From assembly GCA_039621445.1 (NCBI GenBank), contig CP154956.1, forward strand, positions 64,930,257 to 64,994,256: a stretch of DNA of 64,000 bases, in the 5' to 3' direction. How positions within the stretch are numbered: the first letter of the stretch is position 1; every line of letters starts with the position of its first letter. Origin of the DNA: Euglena gracilis. Taxonomy: Eukaryota > Euglenida > Euglenophyceae > Euglenales. Under the pieces are notes generated by a model, which was not told the DNA's origin, made no database searches, and worked only from the letters and a program-made list of their open reading frames with translations. Below, piece by piece: positions 1 through 10,160 of the stretch. Made by a program: the position numbers and the translations under genes.

Positions 1-510
1 CCTGCCGGGCAGCCCATTCCGCGCACGGTCACCGCACTGGCGAGAGCAGAAATCTTGTTGCAGAAGCTTGTCCGTTCTACGTTTTCCATTGAAGGCCATT
101 TTCTCGAGTGCCTTCTTTTTGAAATGCGAAGCGTGCACACCTCCTCAGAAATCTCCACCCACGAACATACTACAGCCCACCGGGACACAAACAGGATGCC
201 AACCCTTGCGGTGGACACCGAAGTGGTAGCCCCACCGCAAGTCTTGCCGATATCCCTCGGGAAGTGCAAGAAAACACCCCTAAAATCCCCTGCCCCTTCC
301 CCACTCCCACCCCCACAAACCCCTTCTCCCGAAATCCCGGCCACACCCCAACTCCCACTCATCCCCCACCAATCCGAATCACTAGTCGATAGCCCTCGAG
401 AATGGTCCCAAGTCCCCCTCCTGTTTTCCGAAACCAGCCCAGCCCCAGATCTGGGACCCACCCCCTGGCTACCACCCAGGGCCTTACCTCCTCAGCTTTT
501 CCCCGGGACC
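1..510. other. Unassigned leader sequence
   Basis: No recognisable gene. The plus strand is open from position 55 to 612, but the translation is a Pro/Ser/Thr-rich low-complexity peptide without a domain, and its end runs into the direct repeat at 511. I treat it as non-coding or decayed repeat DNA. Confidence 0.3.
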
Positions 511-751
511 TGTTTTCTGAGTGTCTCCTTGTACCCACTGGGGGTCAAACTTGAAAACTTTCTTTTCCAGCAGCACTCACTTTCCTTCAGCACAGCATAC
601 ACCAAGACTTGAAATCTTCATCTGGCGCTCGGGCCTTCCAGAAGTCAAAGAGTTCAGGGCAGTTGCAGCCAGCAAAACAGAAATTTTGTAATTAGGAAAG
701 GCGCTTCCTAATTCAATTTTTTCAATTTCAGAATTTTCACCCTGGCTCCTC
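511..751 (+). repeat. Direct repeat, left copy (about 240 bp)
   Basis: This block, opening with the motif TCTGAGTGTCTCCTT, recurs in the same orientation at 1930-2171 with scattered substitutions, including the same GAAATCTTCATCTGGCGCTC core. The pair flanks about 1.2 kb that holds a minus-strand retroelement remnant. It may be a short LTR pair, the split direct repeats of a tyrosine-recombinase element, or a tandem duplication. No target duplication was found. Confidence 0.7.
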
Positions 752-896
752 CCACACACCCCTCTCTGGACGCTTCGTGCCCATTGCCTTTTTTTGCGGC
801 CCCAAAATTGGCCGTTTTATTTTTTTCTGGGGGGTGCGCCTTAAAATATTTTTTTTGAACGCTGAGTCAGGGATATAATACAGCTGTCGCAGGGCT

Positions 897-1958
897 TTAG
901 TCCAACAATGTCCAGCAGCAAAATAATACAATCTGGGCCACAGGGCCACCAGCCCACCCCAGAGCCCTTGAGACACCCTGGGAAATTTTGGTTCCCATCC
1001 CAACCTTCCCCAGGGAGCTCCTGGGATGAGGGGGCCAGTGGGGGGCTGCCAGGGGGAGTCCCAGGGCCTGTGGGTAGGTCCCCTTGTGGCGGTCCTCCCA
1101 CCTGGGCCCTGGGCCTGGGCCTGGCCAGCACAAAGTCAAAGCCAAATTTGCATGGAGGGGGCTCAAATTGAACACACAATCATTGCAAAGAGACTTGAGC
1201 ACTTCAATCACTCTGCTGTCCCCTGTGCCGACCTGGAGCCTAAGGTGCACTTGTTGGGAGGACCCTTCTTTCATCTTTTGCCTCCTCATTCTCCCTTTTG
1301 CTGAGCTTGAAATTGGATTTGGAACTTTTGCTAATTTGAAACCTTGACTTATCCTTCCACAGACAAATGCCACTTGTACTAGCCATTTTGTGGGGGGGAC
1401 TGTGAACCCTGCCCCAACCAACTCAAACAACGGCGTGGCACAAGGATTCTCTAGCACTCTGACAACAACGTCTTGAAGATCTTCCCACCAGGGGGCAGTG
1501 ACCCACTTTGTGACAACCAACACCGCATGACCATGATCCTTCTTCAGCTTGCGGGTAACATTTGCAATTAGGCTGAAGGGGCGATTTGCCCAAAACACTC
1601 CAACAATGGAATGTGTCCACTTCACTTTGAAGGAGTCTTCCACAAATTGTGACCCATTTCCCCACCAGCATTTGAATCTTTTGCTTGCTGCCAAACTGAA
1701 TGCATCAATGTTGGGGTTCTTCAATCCCAATCTGTCAATGATTTCAACAACATACTCAAATTTGACTGCATACAGCTCCGATTTCCAGCCCAGTTTTCTG
1801 CGACATTGATCTTCCCAGATTTTTTCATCATTGACAATATCCGAACTGACGCTTTCTGAAATGTCCATTCCTTCTGGCAAAAGTTGCTTACTTTTGGCCT
1901 CCAGGCCTTGCGCAACAAATGAACTCTTTGTGTGTTCTGAGTGTCTCCTTCTACCCAC
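897..1958 (-). pseudogene. Retroelement polyprotein remnant with NPPW-type domain
   Basis: A 353-codon minus-strand frame without an internal stop. The best part, roughly residues 80-200, contains NIDAFSLAASKRF, then WANRPFSLI and a VVTKWVTAPWWEDL stretch. These align by eye with VDMFCTPSNKKF, YANPPWSII and IVPHWASTSWWRQL in the tyrosine-recombinase element at 52.3-55.7 kb. This module usually lies just after RNase H in DIRS/Ngaro-like and some Ty3-like elements and resembles an N6-adenine methyltransferase fold. The NPPW core is changed to NRPF here, so activity is unlikely. No RT or recombinase core is present, and the C-terminal ~100 residues are low-complexity. Called a fragment rather than a gene. 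Confidence 0.5.
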
Positions 1959-2171
1959 TGGGGTTCAAACTGGAAAACTTTTCTTTTCCAGCAGCACTCA
2001 ATTTCCTTCAGCACGGCATCTACCGAGACTTGAAATCTTCATCTGGCGCTCAGGCCTTCCAGGAGTCAAAGAGTTCAGGGAAATTGCAGCCTGCAAAAAC
2101 ATAAATTTTGTAATTAGGATAGGCGCCTCCTGATGCAATTTTAGATTTTCGGAATTTTAACCCTGGCGCCG
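1930..2171 (+). repeat. Direct repeat, right copy (about 240 bp)
   Basis: Partner of 511-751, same orientation. It ends where AT-balanced sequence gives way to the GC-rich family A element, so the boundary of the left remnant is near 2171. Confidence 0.7.
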
Positions 2172-2419
2172 CCAACAGACCCCACCCTTCCCCCGGCTGA
2201 TACCTTCCCCGCCCTTCCCGTTCCTCTTCCCGTCCCAGGTGCCCCACCTGTGGGGCGTCGGAGCTGCAGAGTGAGCGGGCCTTCGCAGGCCTGCCGATGC
2301 CCGTTCCAAGCCCCGGGCCACCGAGGAGCCCTGACGAAGGCATGTAGGCTATCACTTATCACCCCACCCACAGACAGGGCCCCGGGGAGTCCGAGGGCGG
2401 AAACGGTATCCCCGCCCAT

Positions 2420-3839
2420 GTGGCTGACCTGATCCCATACGTGCATCTGTCTGCGCAGTCTGCCCTGCCACCAATGCCATTGGCATGGCCCTCACCGTCG
2501 CAGATGGCGTCGTCGTCCAGCCAAGTCATCGGCCCGTCGGAGGGAGAGCCGCCTCCCTATCGGTCCGTCGGTGGACACCCGAGCACCACCGCCGTGCACG
2601 CGCACTTCCGCACCCCACCATCATCAGTCCGGCCACACAAGGTGCCGCGGCTGGGCCTCTCCGATGACGAAGTAGCTGACGAGGGTGAATGAGAAGGAGA
2701 AGGTGATCAACAACGCCAGGGAGAAGGTCCTCGTGACGACGACGAGGTGTGGCTGGCGAACGGAGACCAGAGCGAGGTGTACGACGTCGAGGAGAAGCCG
2801 GACGAGGTCATGCAGGGCTCCCCCAAGTGGGAGGCCGCATACGCTGCGTTGCAGAAGCGGATGGACCGCCTCTGCAACAGCGTCGACTTTATCGGCTCCA
2901 AGGCGAAGGAGACGTGGGACAGCTGGGCGGCTGTGCAAATGGCCGCCGCCGTGAAGGACAAGGTGGACGAGCAAGGTGTGGCGGTGCAAGAGCTGAAGAA
3001 AAGGATGGCGGCCCAAGTAGGGGCCCACGTGGACCTGATAGAGAAGGTGGTGAAGGTGAAGGACGACATCGTCAGACTACATCAAAGAATATCACAACTC
3101 CGCGAGCTCATGCCTTGGTGGCCACGGCCGAGGAGCGGAGGACAAGAGTGGAGAAGTACACCCACGACGCGCTCGGAGACTTCGATGAGGATCTCCGAAG
3201 GATGCGGGTGAAGGTGAAGGAGGCGAATGACAACGCCGCGGCCGCGGTGATGGCGTGACGACGAGTGGACTCACCGAGATGGTGGAGGAGGCGCACCTCA
3301 GGGGTGCGGTGCAACTTGGTGCAGAAGAAGGAGCGGCAGCGGGCCGAGAACGTCCAGCTGCAGGGGAAGCTCAACGCCGTCGAGGTGAAGATGGCTGCCT
3401 TCACCGCCAAGGTGGAGGCGACTGCGGTGGCGCAAGGCAAGGCGGTGGATGTGACGCCGCACCTCGTGGAGCAGCGGCAGTATCAGCAGGCTGAGAACAC
3501 CTGGCTGAAGGAGCAGATCAAGTTCCTGGTGGTGCAGGTGTCCACCCTCACCAGCAAGGTGGAAGCAGCCGCGGCCAGGGAGCCAAAGGCCGCTGAGCTG
3601 CCTCCCCTCATCCCGGAAAAGATCCAGAAGGTGGAGACAGAGATCCTGAAGGTGAGAACCCAAGCCCACGCAGCGGCTGTGGCCGTGCAACGGCTCACCG
3701 CGGAGTGCCCCGGTGAGAAGATCAAGGCAGTTTAGAACGAAGTGCAGAAGGTGACAGTCCTGACCCAAGCCATGGTGATGGCGGTGCAGCGGCTGTACCA
3801 GATCGTCTCGAAGGTGATCACGTCCTCCTAGGCCAAGGC
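2420..3839 (+). pseudogene. gag: Family A gag, N-terminal coiled-coil part
   Basis: Starts at the Met of MADLIPYVHLSAQSALPP; a TGA at 2690-2692 interrupts the frame, which then continues in the same phase through an acidic stretch and alanine/lysine-rich heptad sequence (WEAAYAALQKRMDRL). A frameshift near 3110 moves the coiled coil to another frame (EERRTRVEKYTHDAL), followed by TGA at 3256 and coiled-coil sequence from 3265 to 3735 (VEVKMAAFTAKVEATAVAQ). TAG codons lie at about 3733 and 3830. Family B gag also begins with a long coiled coil, so an extended helical N-terminus ahead of capsid is probably ancestral to both. Dead as it stands. Confidence 0.55.
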
Positions 3840-3840
3840 G

Positions 3841-4960
3841 ATGCCGACAATACCTGCCAAGTCTCCGTCAGCCGCGGCCGAGCAGCAGCCTGTGCCGGTG
3901 TGCCAGAAGCCAGTGCCAGAGGTGAGGATAGTCCAGAAAGATAAGCCCATGCAGGAGGAGTCTGCGGTGCAGGAGAAGCCGTCGTCCACCTTCCGACCAG
4001 CTCTCTGGCTGGGCCGGAAGCAGTCTGCAGCGGGAGGGGGCGGCGTGCCGCCCCTCTCCGTCACGCGCCTGACCACGCCGTCCGCCGTCCCTGTCGCCAG
4101 CGCGTCTGTGGTGCGAGACGTCTGCATCGCCCCGGTGCACGCCCAGCCAGCGGCCCTGCACTTCCTCCCAGCACCACTGGTAGACTCCGTCATCGGCCTC
4201 CAACCAGGCCGGTGCTCCGGGCGTCCGGAGGACTGGCAGCAGTGGCGGACGCGGTGGCTCCTGTTCCTTCGGGACCTCGAGCAGGCGTGGCCATCCATCA
4301 CGTCAGCCCAGCGCCTCGCCATGTTCCGCGCGGCTCTGGACGAGGCCACCGTGCTGATGCTGGAGGAGGAGAACGAGACCAAGAGAGATGTGGAGTATGC
4401 CGTGTTGTTCGCAGAGGTGGACCTGGCGAACAGCGGAGAGGACAAGGAGGTCCTGCGGCGGCGAATGAGGAAGCTGAAGTTGGTGACAAGTGGGAAGCCG
4501 ACCAAGAAGTCCTGGAGGGAGTACTACGCACAGATGGCGTCCATGGCGAGGCAGGTGGGCATGGAGGAGGAGGAGCTGGGGAAGCTCCTCGTGGAGGCCA
4601 TGCCCCTCCACCTCTGCCGCCGGAAGGTGGCGCAGGAGGAGGACAAGCAGGTGGACCACCGGTCCATCGTGCTGGACGGCTTGCCGATGGACACGACGGT
4701 GGAGGAGGTGAAGGAGATTATCAAGCGGGATACCACGGTGGCCCCCGCCTCGGTGCGGAGGTGGGGCGCCGCATTGTAGTGGTTCCAGTGGGCGACGAGC
4801 ACCGCACCCTGGTGAAGGCCGTGTGCGACTGACAGCGGCTCGAGGGCGGCAGCATCGTCACGGTGACAGCCGAGTCGTGCGATCTACCGGCGAAGGACAT
4901 CCACAAGCTCATGGTGAGATGGCTGCGGATGGAGGCGAAGATGGCCCCCTAGAAGGAGAA
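3841..4960 (+). pseudogene. gag: Family A gag, capsid-like and RRM-like region
   Basis: Open from 3841 to 4779 (312 codons). A Pro/Val-rich linker leads to a helical capsid-like section (PEDWQQWRTRWLLFLRDLEQ), then acidic and basic helices (REYYAQMASMARQVG). Next comes IVLDGLPMDTTVEEVKEIIK, which has the beta-alpha pattern of the start of an RRM; family B has IVRLTGVPNPTVDGIKRSVS at the same place. After a frame change near 4775, the run IVVVPVGDEHRTLVKAVCD supplies the matching beta3-alpha2 segment before a TGA at 4831. A TAG at 4948 ends the readable part. Capsid assembly and RNA binding are inferred from position and family B. Confidence 0.6.
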
Positions 4961-5514
4961 GGAGATCCCGCAGAAGCGGCTGGTACTACGGTGGCAGCGG
5001 GACGTGGAGGTCGACGGTACCGAGGAGCCGTACATCCATGAGGTGGAGAAGACGAACGTGCCGCCGAAGAAGGAGATGCAAGCGCAGCAAACACGCCCGC
5101 CGACGCCGCCGGTGCCCGCGCTGCGAGGAAAAGAACAAGGCCAAGAGGGAAGTGGGTACCCGGAGCAGTGGTGATCGAGCCCATGGACGAGTTAAGAAGG
5201 AAAGGGAAAGGGTGGATACCAAGCCGAGCAGTGGTCATCGAGTGCATGGCAAAGAAATGAAGGAAAAGGAAAGGGTGGTGGGTACCAAGGCGAGCAATGG
5301 ACATCGAATACCACGAAACAAGATGAAGGCAAAGGAAAAGGTAAGGGGAAGGGTGGAGCCAAAGGAGATCAAGGATAAGGAAAGTCCAAGGACAAAGAAA
5401 AGGACGGCAACAGCAACGTCTCGGCCGTCCGGGGGCAGTGTCATGAGTGACGGGGCCGCCCAGGCCTCAGGGATGGGGGTCTGGGCGGGCCGTCAAATCC
5501 CAACGCCAGTGTGA
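4961..5514 (+). pseudogene. gag: Family A gag basic C-terminal tail
   Basis: The frame open at 5038-5514 is strongly basic (Arg/Lys-rich) and includes CPRCEEKNKAKREVG, a possible remnant of a Cys-containing nucleocapsid. It then has imperfect tandem repeats rich in K/E/R. It occupies the place where family B has a nucleocapsid zinc knuckle and basic tail. A complete CCHC box is not visible. RNA binding by charge is the likely role. It ends with a stop directly before the foreign insert. Confidence 0.45.
5163..5350 (+). repeat. Three imperfect 63-66 bp tandem repeats in gag tail
   Basis: The motif GAGCARTGGNNATCGA recurs at about 5163, 5226 and 5292 (spacing 63 and 66 bp, multiples of 3), each followed by a purine-rich AAGGAAAGG run. 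The in-frame spacing suggests expansion while the region was still coding for a basic nucleocapsid tail. Confidence 0.7.
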
Positions 5515-5785
5515 GCGTACGGGCAATCACCCAAGAGCCCCGCCGCCCCCCAGACCCGTCAAGCCCCAAATCTCTCAAGGAGGGTAGGGACAGTTCCCGG
5601 AAGCACACGGTCAAGGCGGGGCTCATCATATTACGACAAACAACTCCTGGTCCGTGCTACAGAAAGTGCCGTCGTCCCGAGCAACCGTCTGCTGCGCGAC
5701 GGGTCTCGAGTTCCAGGGTTGTTGCCTGGGGCGTAGGATCGAATTCTCTTTCTCTCCGGTCCGGCCTTTTTTTTTCCCCCGTGGG

Positions 5786-5852
5786 GGTACCCGACGGGAC
5801 TCGAACCGGGATCTTTGGGACCACAACCGAGTGCCAGATCCACTCGGGTACC
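5786..5852 (-). other. tRNA-like sequence with B-box
   Basis: On the minus strand the block opens with GGTACCCG and closes with CGGGTACC, an 8-bp acceptor-like stem. A D-arm-like GAGTG/CACTC pair follows, then a canonical B-box GGTTCGAGTCC. The T stem contains mismatches, and I could not fold a convincing anticodon arm or assign an anticodon. Total length 67 nt. Probably a tRNA pseudogene or the head of a SINE rather than a functional tRNA. Confidence 0.4.
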
Positions 5853-5949
5853 GGTGGCCATAATAAGGCGTGCCGCCTGCAGTGCCTTCTCCGGTCTCGA
5901 CCCTGGGCTGCCGCCTGATTACCGCCAGGTGGTCCGCCCGCGTTCGCTT

Positions 5950-6035
5950 GGGGTAGTTGGCCGGCCTCGAACCGGCCACACTCCCTTTCCTCGGGAATCA
6001 ACTTCTGCCACCAGTTTCCCATTGGGGGTCCCGGT
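5950..6035 (-). other. Second tRNA-like / B-box hairpin
   Basis: A strong stem GGCCGG...CCGGCC enclosing a TTCGAGG loop (5959-5977 in plus coordinates) makes a perfect T-arm-like hairpin with a B-box on the minus strand. The 5' half is not a clear tRNA. It lies ~100 bp from the other tRNA-like block in the same orientation, supporting a tRNA-derived repeat. Confidence 0.3.
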
Positions 6036-6675
6036 CTCGCTTGGGTTCCGGCAGGGTGGGTCCCGGGGCACGGATCCGGCGAGGGGGGGGGGGGGGGCGT
6101 GGGTTGGCTCAGCCCCCACGGAGACCCTGGGAAGCTCTGTGGGTGCTTGGAATGGGTTGAGGTCTATTTTTTAGTGATCCCGGCGGCGGAGTGGAGGGGG
6201 GTGCCTCCTGCCATGCCTCTGGGGGTCTGCGGAGCCGCTTAGGTGGGCCCTCGCCGGGAAGGAAATTGAGGGGGGACAGAGGGGGGGGGGACGGAAAAGC
6301 CTGGGTGCTAGGGGTTTTCAGGGGGTGCTTCCCACCCTTATAGCCACATAGCCCAGCCAAATCCAGCAGGTACCTTTGAAATTGCCTTGGGGCGCTCCTG
6401 GTAGTCCAATTCCTTGAGGTTTTATTTGATCTCCTTGAAGGTAATTTCTCCTTCGGCAGTTTTCTTTGGTTTCTATGAAATCTTTGTTTTTGTTTGAATT
6501 GAACAATTGACTTTGAACAGTTGAATTACAATGCACAAGACAGATTGATTCCATGGAAATATGGGAGCCCGAGGAATGCAAATTCAAAAAGGGGGTGGTC
6601 AGGTGGTAGCGGAGCGTTCCGCTACTTTGTGGGCGCATGCGCTCTGGCCACCGCCGCCCACACTCGTCCTCGTTA

Positions 6676-6915
6676 GAGATCATTGGCAACCTGCGGCCGT
6701 CCCTGAGGTGGCTGGAGAATCCCCGCGACGGTAAACTCCGCCACCGCAAGGTCGTCTGGGACGTGCAGAATGTCGACGTTGACTACTTTGTGTTCGAGAC
6801 GTATGGCTACCGCTTCTGGATCGCGGACTCCATGGCCCCCACACAGAACATCGTGTGTGACGGCCAATGCGAGAACATTGTGGAGGAGCAAGATCGACGG
6901 AGACATCACCGATGT
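6676..6915 (+). pseudogene. Family A cytosine methyltransferase-like domain, C-terminal half
   Basis: The frame contains LEIIGNLRPSLRWLENP, then RDGKLRHRKVV, VDVDYFVFETYGYRFWI and NIVCDGQCENIV. These match, in order, LQIINCFQPKFWWLENP, RTGLLRNREVA, IDIDYCQFSDWGYKKPTRFW and SVLCDGESCPNLV of the family B methyltransferase ORF (37,499-38,242). The ENP triplet corresponds to motif VI of C5-cytosine methyltransferases. The N-terminal half, with the SAM-binding DLFAGTG and the catalytic Cys motif, is absent: sequence to the left belongs to the insert. KPTRFW is reduced to YRFW. It cannot be active here, but it shows the domain was present in family A too. Confidence 0.65.
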
Positions 6916-7229
6916 CAGCTGGGTGGGGCATCCCAGCAGCGCAGCACCTAAGATCTGTGCGAGCTTACGCCACAAACCCGCCGAGCAGCCGTGCCGTCCA
7001 GCCCGCCACCGCCATCGCCGCCGTCACCCGCACCAATGTCCGCCACCACACCGCCAACCTGGACGGTCCTGCCCCTGCCATCAGCAGCGCTGTCCCGGGG
7101 TCCGCGCCGACAGTCACCATCATGCACCCGCTAAGCAACGTGCACCCCCCCCCAGAGGCCCACAACGATGGACCTACCGAGTCCGTCACCACCGCCGCCT
7201 ACGAGCCCCACACACCGCGGAAGGTCCAC

Positions 7230-8505
7230 AAGGTCACTGTCCGTCCGTGGCAGTACCGCCCAAGCCGGCCCTTCCAAGTGGGCCTCATGGAGAGGCTGGG
7301 CGGCAGCTACCAGCTGGTGCTGGATGTGGTCACGGAGGTCGACGGCCGATCATGGTGGAGCTACCCCTTGCCCTTGATGGACGAGATCGTGGCGGAGCAG
7401 GCGAAGCGTAACGTCTTCAGCACCAACGACTTGTAGGACGCGTTCCACCAGGTGGCCTTAACGGAGGAGAGCCGACCGGTGACGAACGTCCAGCTGCCGT
7501 GGGCTGTGGCAGTGGCGTGTGGTCCCGCAGGGGATCAACGCCGGAACTGCCCTTCTGCAGCGGGACATCGACGCCACCTGCGCGGCGGTGAAGGCGCACT
7601 CCCGCCCGTACTTCGACGACATCATCGTCAGTACGCGGCAGGGACAGGAGGAGACGGACGAGGAGCTCTACCAGAAGCACGCCCGAGACGTACGTGAGAC
7701 GTTGCTGGCATTGGAAAAAGACAGATGGATCAGCGACAGCCGCAAGGTCAAGCTCTTCATGAGGCAAGTCGAGTTCGTGGGGCATGTCCTGGGGCACGGC
7801 AGGAGGGCGCCTGCCCCAGGCAAACTGTCGGCGGTACAGCACTGGCAGCCGCCACCGACGGTCAGCAGTCTCCACGCCTTTCTCGGCGTCTGAAATTACT
7901 ATGCGGGCTACGTGAGACTGTACGCGGAGCTGGCGGCGCCGTTGCAGGAGAAGCTGAAGTTGCCGACGGAGCTGACCAAGGCGGGATCCAAGCACCCAGT
8001 GGTGTGGCCGGAGCAAGAGAAGCAGGCGTTCGACAAGCCTAATAAGGCCCTCGTCGCCGACCTGGAGCTGTACCACATCGATCCAGCCAAGTCGTTCGTC
8101 CTGCGCACCCGACGCGTCGGAGTACGTCGTCGGAGCGGTGCTGGAGCAGTTCCTGAAGATCGACGGCGTGCCGCGGGTGGAGGACCTGCGGCCGGGGGCC
8201 TCCGTCCGGGTGGCTTCCATGTCCCGGAAGCTCACCGAGGGGCGGCGCCTTCGGTGGGACTTCGGGACAAGGAGACGTATGCCGTGGGGGCCGCCCTCGA
8301 CAAGTGGGCGGGTTTCCTGCTGGGCAACGAGACCGTCGTGATTACCGACCACCGCAGCCTCGAGTCGTGGTACAAGGAGGTACGTCGCCGGTGTGGGCAC
8401 GCAGTTGAGGCGGGCCCGGTGGCATGCGAAGCTCAACGAGTTCCGCATCACCATGGTGCACTTCCCCGGCGAGACCAACGTGGTGGGCGACGCCATTTCC
8501 CGGTA
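7230..8505 (+). pseudogene. pol: Family A reverse transcriptase and RNase H
   Basis: Reading across three frames, RT motifs appear in order: YPLPLMDEIV, FSTNDL then a TAG (7434-7436) then DAFHQV, WRVVPQGINAGTALLQ, and the catalytic YFDDIIVS. Connection sequence ends with FLGV, a TGA, NYYAGYV. RNase H follows (DASEYVVGAVLEQ, VASMSRKLTEG, DKETYAVGAALDKW, VVITDHRSLESW) and ends FPGETNVVGDAISR, then TAG, then AYPAS. Family B has SRWAYPAS at that last site, so this TAG replaces a Trp codon. Template-primed DNA synthesis and RNA removal were the original roles. At least three stops and three frameshifts make this copy inactive. Confidence 0.8.
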
Positions 8506-9337
8506 GGCCTACCCGGCCTCATAAAGCTGGCGGGACGCGACAGCTCGTGGCACGGCACCGAGGCCGACACGAAGGAGATGAAGGACCACATCCTGGAGGA
8601 GAAGAAGCGCGAGAAGTCCACCCCGACGGCGATGCACACCGATGATGAGGAGACCGAGGCGGAGCAGGTGGAGATGTCAACCCTGAAGGAGATGAGAGAG
8701 CTGGCCGTCATCCACCTGAGCACGCTCCAGTCGTTCGCCGCGGTCACGTCAGCGTCCCACATCGTCTTCACCACCCGCAGCCGCCTCAACACACCGCGCA
8801 ACGCCCGAGACGCCCCAGCAGACGCCCCGCACGGTACGCAATCGAGCACCCACGCGAGATGCTCCCGTCAGCCTCGTCTCCCGCGGCCGCAGCAGTCCCA
8901 CCGTCGGCATCGTCTGCGGCAGTCCAACCGTCTGCGTTGTGCATCGCACCTCCGGCGTCAGCACCATCGTCCAACGCGCAATCGCCAGGCCCATCACCAG
9001 CACCGCAGATCACCGCACCGCACTCGCGTGCCCCGTCCGCAGCGCCCACAGCCCGTGTATCTTCACCGGTCATGCCCGTCCCATCGTCTGCAGCCGGTGT
9101 GCTGTCACCGGCCGCGTCAGTCCTGTCTGCAGCGCCCGCAGCTGGTGTGCCATCAACCGCTGATCCCGTGCACCCGCAGTCTGACACGGACATTACGTCT
9201 TCGACATGGACTGGAGCAAGGTGTACACGGTGTGCCCGGCCTGGAAGCCCGTCTGGGGCCAGGCCCACAAAGGCCCGGGCTGGCCCAGCGGGTTCTAGCT
9301 GGTGGATGGACGACTCGTAATGGCGGGGAGGTAGTGT
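8506..9337 (+). pseudogene. Family A linker between RNase H and integrase
   Basis: The first part (TEADTKEMKDHILEEKKREK) aligns with family B TEEMKEIIQTEKTEEAE just after RNase H. From about 8750 the sequence becomes a Ser/Ala/Pro/Thr-rich low-complexity linker in every plus frame. Family B has a shorter linker of similar character. No catalytic motif seen. Confidence 0.4.
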
Positions 9338-10160
9338 GTGCCGAGCGGGCTCCTGGCGGAGCTGCTGAGGGAGCAGCACTCGGTCTCCGGCCAGTTTGGC
9401 GGGGCCCGACTGGTGGATGAGACCGAGCGCACCTACGTCTTCACGGACAGGATGGAGGCGGAGAAGGTGGCCGGCGGGCCGCAGCGGACGTGCCCGGTGT
9501 GACAGGCCACCGAACACCCGCACCAGCCGCTGCGACTAAAGGTGTGCACGACGCCCGTCCCGCCGCAGGTCATGGCGTCGGTGTCCATCGACCTCTTCGT
9601 GATGCCGGAGGTGGACTTCGAGGGGCAGCTGTACAACGTGTTCGCCGCCTGCGTCGACCGCCACAGTCGGTGGGTCGTGGCCACGGCCCACCACGCGCGG
9701 CCTTACCGCCGCCACGTGGCCAAGGCGATGTACCGAGGGTGGTGGTCGCCACACGGACTGCCTGCCATGATCACCAGTGATCGCGGGCCGTACTTCGCCC
9801 GTGCGTGGTGGTGCAGCATGTGCGGCCTCCACGGGAACCACCACGCCTACCCCCAGGCATACCACCACCACGCGGCGAACAGGAGGACGGAGTCCCTCGG
9901 TGCGCATCTGCAAAAGCGGATGCGGAGCGCGAAGGCCGAGTCCCCGTTCACCTGGGTGGAGTCCCTATCCAGGGCAGTGCTGAAGCAGAAAGACTCCAAG
10001 GCGCAGCACGGCCTGAGCCCGTATGAGGTGCTGTAGGGACGGCATGGGTGGACTGGTGGCGTACCGTGCAAAGCCCCGGTCATGGTGGAGGACGCCGTGT
10101 CATTCTTCGACAGGCAGAAGGCCGTGGATCAGAAGTCCGCCGACGTCCACAACTGTGTGG
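9338..10160 (+). pseudogene. int: Family A integrase (DDE core), 3' truncated
   Basis: One frame runs from the zinc-binding region (LLREQHSVSGQFGGARLVDE ... TCPV) into the core. A TGA at 9500-9502 sits exactly where the second Cys of the HHCC finger is expected. Core motifs: SIDLF (first Asp), PAMITSDRGPYFARAW (second Asp) and RRTESLGAHLQKR (Glu). LSPYEVL is followed by TAG at 10,034-10,036, then GRHGWTGGVPCKAP and VMVEDAVSFFDRQKAVDQK in the same frame. Similarity to copy 2 stops near 10,158, where the non-LTR element starts, so the DNA-binding tail and chromodomain are missing. Otherwise the 270-codon stretch is well preserved. Confidence 0.8.

Larger units (their letters stand above)
5515..6636. 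other. Foreign insert with tRNA-like sequences between gag and methyltransferase
   Basis: No family A protein similarity can be followed here, and the N-terminal half of the methyltransferase is missing, so this ~1.1 kb replaces or separates part of the element. The left part holds two minus-strand tRNA-like blocks with Pol III B-box motifs (separate entries). The 6180-6600 part is less GC-rich and has no recognisable coding content. A tRNA-derived SINE or composite insertion is the simplest explanation; its ends were not defined. Confidence 0.45.
2420..10160 (+). mobile_element. Ty3/gypsy retrotransposon, family A copy 1 (degenerate, 3' truncated)
   Basis: GC-rich plus-strand retrotransposon carcass. 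Domain order: long coiled-coil gag, capsid-like region with RRM-like module, basic repeat tail, a ~1.1-kb foreign insert, C-terminal half of a cytosine methyltransferase-like domain, RT, RNase H, integrase. A second fragment at 47.4-48.6 kb nearly matches positions 9840-10155 and continues into a chromodomain, so this copy lost its 3' end where the non-LTR element begins. The frame is interrupted by many TAG/TGA stops and several frameshifts. I found no LTRs, so the 5' limit is only the first plausible gag methionine. It is clearly related to family B (24.8-45.5 kb) at protein level but has a very different base composition. Confidence 0.8.

Noticed and set aside
5786-5852. Functional tRNA gene
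   Set aside because: T stem mismatches and no foldable anticodon arm; kept only as a tRNA-like sequence.
7417-8496. 359-codon minus-strand ORF
   Set aside because: Antisense to family A RT-RNase H; GC-rich composition keeps several frames open and no domain is present.
8786-9523. 245-codon minus-strand ORF, Ala/Gly/Asp-rich
   Set aside because: Antisense to the low-complexity linker of family A; no motif.
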